A stretch of DNA of 19,522 nt from Gammaproteobacteria bacterium (GTDB lineage Bacteria; Pseudomonadota; Gammaproteobacteria; GCA-001735895): assembly GCA_029882955.1 (NCBI GenBank), contig JAOUJX010000024.1, forward strand, positions 1 to 19,522, in the 5' to 3' direction. Positions 14,972 through 19,522 of the stretch are shown here, piece after piece. The notes beneath the pieces were generated by a model, which worked only from the letters and a program-made list of their open reading frames with translations, searched no databases and was not told the origin of the DNA. How positions within the stretch are numbered: position 1 is the stretch's first letter; each line of letters begins with the position of its first letter. The position numbers were made by a program, and so were the translations under genes.

Positions 14972-16276
14972 TTAATGTGGTTTATGCTTCATGATTCTAT
15001 TTCGCATAATCTTTACGCCGCCCCAGACTGCTAGAAAAACAAGGGGAATAGAAATACCTGTTACGAGTTCAACAGGGACAGGCAGCCCTGCTGATTTCAG
15101 ACTTTTCAATCCATAACTAATCAGGCCTACCGAGTAATAGCTAAGTACTACCACCGATAATCCTTCAACTGTTTCCTGCAGGCGTAGTTGCTGTTTCGAG
15201 CGCTCGTCCATCGAATGCAACAGGTCGCGGTTTTGTGTTTCGAGGGCGATATCGATCTGGGTGCGTAACAGGTTACTGAGCCTTGCGGCTCGAGTAGATA
15301 ATTTTTCAATTCGATCCTGTACCGACTGGCAGGTCCGCATACCGGGGGCCAGACGTCGATCAATAAATTCGCTAGTCGTCTGTAATCCGGGGATGCGCTG
15401 CTCTCTTAATTCGAGAGTTCTGCGCTGTACCAGCTCGTAATAAGCCTGGGCGGCACTGAATCGATAATTGGTTCTAGCGCCGATATCTTCCAGCCTGGCC
15501 GAGAGAGCCTGTAACTCGTAGAGTATCGGCTTTTCATTATCGCCCACCCTGGATTTCGCGACCTGGCTTGCGAGCGTAGCGAGTTCTGTGTCGATCTGGG
15601 CCATTTTTGCTCCCAAATCCCTGGCTAGCGGATAGGCGAGCAATGCCATCATGCCATAGGTTTCTATTTCAATAATACGCTGTAACAGGCGTCCTCGCTG
15701 ACGGCCGCCCAATCCTGAGTCGTGAATGAGCACTCGAGTAAATCCATCCTTGTGGATTAAATAATCTGACCAGAGAGCAGCATTTCCGCCTGAAACCCGG
15801 GATCCTGCCAGCGACCCGCCGGAAAGTACGGAAGTTATTTCTACCGCATCCGGTAACTCTTCCTGATTTTGTACCAGTTCAACGTATACGGCCACCATCA
15901 CCTGATGTTTGATTGCCTCGAACCAGCCTTGAGGCACGAGCGACATCGGTGGATCTGAAAACGGTTTTTTGTCCCCGCGAGGGTAAAAAAATGTATAGGT
16001 GGTAAACTCCGTGTGCCGCTCCCACTTGAGTCTGAAATTGTCGCATTCCGCACTGAGCTGGTCGAGATCTGATGCAGGTTCCTTAATGCCGTAATCCCGA
16101 CAGAGGCTTTTAATTCGATCAGTATCCGTATCGTCGTTAGACGCTCCGCCACCAACGGTAAAATGAATCGCTCGAACGTTTTCACCAAGTTCTTCGGGCG
16201 GTCGGGCGTGTAGTTGCGCGCTTAATAATCTACGCTGCGGGGCATCCATTTCTTCTGCTTGATAGGCTATGGCCAT
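14972..16276 (-). CDS. DUF3422 family membrane protein
   Basis: This 434-residue protein of unknown function belongs to DUF3422. The N-terminal soluble part begins with the family pattern LHARPPE (22-28) and continues with ERHTEFTTYTFFY, ASRV-like LAGSRVSGGNAALWSDYLIHKDGFTRVLI and GGRQRGRLLQRIIEIETYGMMALLAYPLARDL. A long helical, probably coiled-coil region (about 222-370) is followed by two C-terminal transmembrane helices (about 372-393 and 402-422) and a short basic tail, so the bulk should lie on the cytosolic side, anchored at the C-terminus. Overall it recalls a tail-anchored membrane scaffold. An AAAGG ribosome site supports the ATG at 16276. It sits between the MetE-like gene and the SulP gene, suggesting but not proving a shared role. 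Confidence 0.88.
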   Translation of the reverse strand: MAIAYQAEEMDAPQRRLLSAQLHARPPEELGENVRAIHFTVGGGASNDDTDTDRIKSLCRDYGIKEPASDLDQLSAECDNFRLKWERHTEFTTYTFFYPRGDKKPFSDPPMSLVPQGWFEAIKHQVMVAVYVELVQNQEELPDAVEITSVLSGGSLAGSRVSGGNAALWSDYLIHKDGFTRVLIHDSGLGGRQRGRLLQRIIEIETYGMMALLAYPLARDLGAKMAQIDTELATLASQVAKSRVGDNEKPILYELQALSARLEDIGARTNYRFSAAQAYYELVQRRTLELREQRIPGLQTTSEFIDRRLAPGMRTCQSVQDRIEKLSTRAARLSNLLRTQIDIALETQNRDLLHSMDERSKQQLRLQETVEGLSVVVLSYYSVGLISYGLKSLKSAGLPVPVELVTGISIPLVFLAVWGGVKIMRNRIMKHKPH

Positions 16277-16363
16277 TTCATTAACCTTTGATATTAAAAG
16301 CCGGCTTTCACAACTGTAACTTTCAGGACACTGCTCACTGGCTTTCTACCGAAGTCATTTTAC

Positions 16364-17482
16364 TCAATCGTCGCCCCAGACTTCTCTGGCGACATCGACG
16401 CATCTCTCCAGCTTGCGCCATTGGTCGTCCTCGGTGATGTCGTTGCCGTGAGCGGTGGACGAAAATCCACATTGGTGGCTCAGCGATAATTGATCCAACG
16501 GCGCATATTCGGCAGCTTCGTTGATGCGTTTAATAATTTCTTCGCTGGATTCTACCGCACCCACCTTGGAACTCATCAGTCCTAGCACGACCTGTTTGTC
16601 TTTCGGCAGGAAGCGTAGCGGTGCAAAATCACCGGAACGCTCGTCATCGTATTCGAGGAAGAACCCGTCGATGTTCATTTCATTCAGCAGAATATCCGCT
16701 ACCGGCTCATAGCCGCCCTGGGCGACCCAGGCGCTTTTGAAGTTGCCACGACATAAATGCACCGTAATCGCCATGTTCGCTGGGCGGTTCCTGATCGCAT
16801 CGTTCACCATTTTGCAGTAAAGGTGGGTTAATTCGTCGGGGTCGTCACCGCGGTCAATAGTGCTCTGTCGAATTTCGGGATCGCACAGGTAGGCCAGGTT
16901 GGTGTCATCCATTTGCAGGTATTGGCAGCCACGCGCTGCCAGGTCTGTGATTTCATCAGCATAGGCAGTGGTTAAGTCGTCGTAAAACTGTTCGAGATCC
17001 GGGTAAACAGTCTCGCTAATACCTTTACGACCGCCTCTGAAATGCAACATGGAAGGCGCGGGAATACAAACCTTTGGGGTCTGGCTGACTTTTGACTTGA
17101 GAAAATCAAAGTCAGCACCCTGAATCGGGTATCCGTGGGCAATTTTTGAGTCGACGTGGATGGTCGGTGGTCGGAATCCTACCTCAGTTCCATCGTCTTT
17201 ACGGAATTTGGCTGAAAACTCACCGTAGCTGACGTTAACGCCGTCGAGTTGTTCAAGAAAATCGACGTGGAAAAAAGTGCGGCGAAATTCACCGTCGGTA
17301 ATTCCCTTGAGACCAACCTGTTCCTGTTTGCTAACGAGTTCGGCAATGCATTCATCTTCGATTGAACGCAGCTCGTCGGCGGCTAATTTGCCATCGAAAA
17401 ACTTTTCACGTGCTTCGGCGAGACGGGCAGGGCGTAAAAAACTACCGACATGGTCGGCTCTATAAGGAGGGACTTTGGCCAT
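16364..17482 (-). CDS. Cobalamin-independent methionine synthase-like methyltransferase (MetE C-domain family)
   Basis: This 372-residue protein corresponds to a single catalytic domain of the MetE/UROD-like barrel and lacks the N-terminal half of full MetE (about 750 residues). The beginning, PPYRADHVGSFLRP, and the motifs DGEFRR, QMDDTNLAYL and GLMSSKVGAVES are those of the family annotated as methionine synthase II, related to B. subtilis YxjG/YxjH. The zinc ligands of MetE have counterparts: His242 and Cys244 (VHLCRGN), Glu277 (FFLEYD) and Cys338 (HQCGF), so it should be an active zinc thiol methyltransferase. The acceptor may be homocysteine or another thiol; the methyl donor cannot be deduced. 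It is separated from DUF3426 by 104 bp and from DUF3422 by 87 bp, so it may have its own promoter. Confidence 0.88.
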   Translation of the reverse strand: MAKVPPYRADHVGSFLRPARLAEAREKFFDGKLAADELRSIEDECIAELVSKQEQVGLKGITDGEFRRTFFHVDFLEQLDGVNVSYGEFSAKFRKDDGTEVGFRPPTIHVDSKIAHGYPIQGADFDFLKSKVSQTPKVCIPAPSMLHFRGGRKGISETVYPDLEQFYDDLTTAYADEITDLAARGCQYLQMDDTNLAYLCDPEIRQSTIDRGDDPDELTHLYCKMVNDAIRNRPANMAITVHLCRGNFKSAWVAQGGYEPVADILLNEMNIDGFFLEYDDERSGDFAPLRFLPKDKQVVLGLMSSKVGAVESSEEIIKRINEAAEYAPLDQLSLSHQCGFSSTAHGNDITEDDQWRKLERCVDVAREVWGDD

Positions 17483-17586
17483 GGTGAAAAACCTTCTTTG
17501 TGGAAATTAATAATTAGGGGCGATAATTTCATAGTCTGTTTCAGATTTGTCTATTGAGCAGGAGGAATAGGTATCAATTGCGGCAC

Positions 17587-18342
17587 TCAATAAAACTCGA
17601 ATTCATAAGTCAAAGCATCTGTTCCGGGGTCGACAATCTCCAGTCGAAATTGAATCGGTTTACCGGATTCAAGTGTGGCTCGATTTTTATCGGTTTGCAG
17701 GTATTCACTCGGTTCGAACACTCGATTGGCAATCAGTTTGCCCTTAAGGTCGAACAGACTAACAAGCATTCGAGGCATTTTTTGTGGAAAAGGTGCCTGG
17801 TTTACAAATGATCCGGTTACCATGAGTGCGTTAGAGGTGACTGGATGAGTGAAGACATTGCGTTCCAGTAATTTGATTTGACGAATGCTGGAAAAACCGG
17901 TCTCACCGCAGGGTACGAATTTGCACAACGTGAGTACCTGATGTTGAAAACGCGGATTATCGATGAGTTGGTAACGTTGATAGTAAATACCCTGGGAGAT
18001 ACCAAGTACGATTAATAACAGAATGCCGATGAACCATAAAAAGGGTGCAAATTGAGCAAAGCTGCTATGGCCTTCGCCGTACATAGCTTCGTGTAAGCTG
18101 AGTTCGGGACTTGTTGATCTCAGCTCTGGTTTTGGAAAACGGTCTTGCTTTGATGATACCTGACGCTTTATTTCTGCCGGAGGGCGGTAGTCCGGGGGCA
18201 ATATACCATTAAATGCCTGCAGTGATTGCAGCGCATTAAATACCAGGTTGCATTCACCACAGCGGACTTTACCTAATGCGGCCTGAAGCTGCTTGTCGGT
18301 AATGCGGAAATGCGAGCTGCAATGCGGGCAGCAGGTTTCCAT
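17587..18342 (-). CDS. Zinc-ribbon and DUF3426 membrane protein
   Basis: This 251-residue protein has an N-terminal MJ0042-type zinc ribbon (Cys5, Cys8, Cys28, Cys31), a polar linker (about 45-95), one transmembrane helix (about 98-120) and a C-terminal DUF3426 domain outside the membrane. That domain shows the family signs: paired cysteines Cys140 and Cys145, NVFTHPVTSNALMVTGSFVNQAPFPQKMP, VSLFDLKGKLIANRVFEPSEYL. The frame continues to an ATG at 18372 inside prmA, but ATG 18342 is chosen: it has a GGTGA ribosome site, starts 4 bp after the prmA stop, and gives the usual beginning METCCPHC. The family is a constant neighbour of prmA and dusB-fis in gammaproteobacteria; its function is unknown, perhaps a redox- or metal-responsive membrane factor. 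Confidence 0.9.
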   Translation of the reverse strand: METCCPHCSSHFRITDKQLQAALGKVRCGECNLVFNALQSLQAFNGILPPDYRPPAEIKRQVSSKQDRFPKPELRSTSPELSLHEAMYGEGHSSFAQFAPFLWFIGILLLIVLGISQGIYYQRYQLIDNPRFQHQVLTLCKFVPCGETGFSSIRQIKLLERNVFTHPVTSNALMVTGSFVNQAPFPQKMPRMLVSLFDLKGKLIANRVFEPSEYLQTDKNRATLESGKPIQFRLEIVDPGTDALTYEFEFY

Positions 18343-18346
18343 AATA

Positions 18347-19252
18347 TCACCGAGATGTGTTTTCCTGGTCATTCTTGCGGGTGCCCGTGACTCTGATCCA
18401 GTTCTCTTTAGCTAAAACCGGTTCGATATTAAAATAAACTTGGTAAGCCGATTGTATCTCATTTGCCTGTTGCTGGAGAATCCCGGAAAGTAATATTTTT
18501 CCACCCGGCTTTACTAATGCCGCCAGTGATTCGGCAAGCTCGACTAATGGCCCGGAGAGGATATTAGCAATCAGCAAGTCGACTGTTGATCGATCCATCG
18601 AGTCAGGTAAAGATAATTGAAATTGCTCCGTAGTGATTTGATTGCGCCTGGCATTTTCGCGGCTGGCGTCAAGTGCCTGAGGATCGATATCAACCCCGAG
18701 AACTGTTGTCGCACCGAGCTTGCAGGCTGCTATGGCGAGTATGCCGGAGCCGCAGCCATAATCGATAACGGACTGGTTTTGAATGGCGTTTTCGGCTAAC
18801 CAGGCCAGACATAAAGCCGTCGTTGGATGTCCGCCAGTACCAAAGGCGAGGCCCGGATCGAGTATGATATTAATGGCTGCCGGGTCGGGTGCCTGGTGCC
18901 AGCTGGGGACTATCCAGAGCCTGTCGGCGCATTGTATCGGGAAATAATGATCTCGATAAGCCTGAACCCAGTCCTGATCTTCGAGCTGGTTCTGGCGCAG
19001 ACTGCCGAGTAAGTGCTCAGGCAGCCGTTCGCTTAAACTCTGGTATAACTGTTCGGGATGAAGCTGGCTATCGAACATGCCCGTGACGATGGAGTTCTGC
19101 CAGACCGGCGTATGCCCGGGCAGAGGCTCGTAAATAGGTTCGTCTTTGGCGTCGCTGATGTTGATACTGAGCGCACCGAGTTCGAGCAAAACTGATTCAG
19201 TTTGCTCAAGTTCGGCAGCACTACACTGGATGCTAAGTTGCCACCAGGCCAT
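18347..19252 (-). CDS. prmA: Ribosomal protein L11 methyltransferase
   Basis: PrmA is a SAM-dependent enzyme that trimethylates several amino groups on ribosomal protein L11. The 301 residues include the N-terminal L11-recognition domain (about 1-55), a linker and the Rossmann-type catalytic domain. Motifs: LDPGLAFGTGGHPTT (131-145), SAM-binding DYGCGSGILAIAA (164-176), VDIDPQALDASRENA with Asp188, and NILSGPL (230-236). It begins 12 bp after the accC stop codon, so it is co-transcribed with the acetyl-CoA carboxylase genes as in Pseudomonas and related genera, and it is followed 4 bp later by the DUF3426 gene. Confidence 0.97.
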   Translation of the reverse strand: MAWWQLSIQCSAAELEQTESVLLELGALSINISDAKDEPIYEPLPGHTPVWQNSIVTGMFDSQLHPEQLYQSLSERLPEHLLGSLRQNQLEDQDWVQAYRDHYFPIQCADRLWIVPSWHQAPDPAAINIILDPGLAFGTGGHPTTALCLAWLAENAIQNQSVIDYGCGSGILAIAACKLGATTVLGVDIDPQALDASRENARRNQITTEQFQLSLPDSMDRSTVDLLIANILSGPLVELAESLAALVKPGGKILLSGILQQQANEIQSAYQVYFNIEPVLAKENWIRVTGTRKNDQENTSR

Positions 19253-19264
19253 GTCTGGGAATGA

Positions 19265-19522
19265 CTACTCCAGCCCCAGTTTCTTTTCCAGATAATGGAT
19301 ATTTGCACCACCCTTGGCGAAGTTATTATCGTTGAGGATGTTCTGTTGTAACGCAATATTGGTTTTGATGCCATCGATGACAATTTCGGACAAAGCACCT
19401 TTCATACGCGCGATGGCCGACTCGCGTGTATTACCGTAGGTAATGAGTTTGCCGATCATTGAATCGTAGTAGGGCGGCACGGTATATCCGTTATAAATAT
19501 GTGAGTCCATACGTATTCCGGG
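19265..19522 (-). CDS. accC: Biotin carboxylase subunit of acetyl-CoA carboxylase (C-terminal end)
   Basis: Only the last 85 codons are in the window; the 5' part lies beyond position 19522. The sequence, with MDSHIYNGYTVPPYYDSMIGKLITYG and ending GGANIHYLEKKLGLE, matches the C-terminal biotin carboxylase domain of AccC almost word for word. AccC carboxylates biotin on AccB with bicarbonate and ATP in the first step of fatty acid synthesis. The internal ATG at 19510 is not a start; the frame is open through the window edge (PGIR precedes it). accB is expected just outside. Confidence 0.97.
   Translation of the reverse strand, partial: PGIRMDSHIYNGYTVPPYYDSMIGKLITYGNTRESAIARMKGALSEIVIDGIKTNIALQQNILNDNNFAKGGANIHYLEKKLGLE

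Noticed and set aside
16297..16308. Palindrome AAAGCCGGCTTT between the MetE-like and DUF3422 genes as a terminator or operator.
   Set aside because: The stem has no room for a loop, the T-run is only four bases, and no second copy was found to suggest an operator.

Overview
The window is ordinary chromosomal DNA from a gammaproteobacterium of moderate GC content. The main evidence is the string accC, prmA, a zinc-ribbon/DUF3426 gene, dusB, fis, purH, purD, together with TatD, YadG/YadH, Bpt and a PhoP/PhoQ-like pair that closely match the gammaproteobacterial versions of these families. I see no rRNA, tRNA, CRISPR array, insertion sequence or phage gene. I cannot name the genus.

Left part (1-3300, minus strand). 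A tight run yadG > yadH > tatD > bpt, with two 4-bp stop/start overlaps, encodes an ABC-2 exporter, a TatD nuclease and the leucyltransferase of the N-end rule. Facing away from it is an orphan regulator (3422-4219) with two receiver domains, the first of which has lost its phosphoacceptor aspartate. A plus-strand set follows: an exported glycine-zipper envelope protein, a PhoP-like response regulator and a PhoQ-like sensor kinase (4344-6984), likely one envelope-sensing operon.

Middle (6985-8781). Two very small minus-strand genes, a 68-residue four-cysteine zinc-ribbon protein and an overlooked 43-residue one-helix membrane protein, form a probable mini-operon. They diverge from an MFS transporter gene. 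The shared control region carries two 16-bp palindromic sites, 32 bp apart, that each match the NrdR-box consensus (the operator of the ribonucleotide-reductase repressor) at 14 of 16 positions. The sites overlap recognisable promoter elements in both directions. No reductase gene is present, so this looks like an undescribed branch of the NrdR regulon and is the most interesting item in the window.

Right part (8789-19522, minus strand). Transcription runs accC (partial) > prmA > DUF3426 > MetE-like methyltransferase > DUF3422 protein > SulP anion transporter > dusB > fis > purH > purD. The usual gammaproteobacterial neighbourhood links prmA/DUF3426 to dusB-fis-purHD. Here three metabolic or membrane genes (13080-17482) sit between them. 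purD meets the MFS gene tail to tail with only 7 bp between the stop codons.
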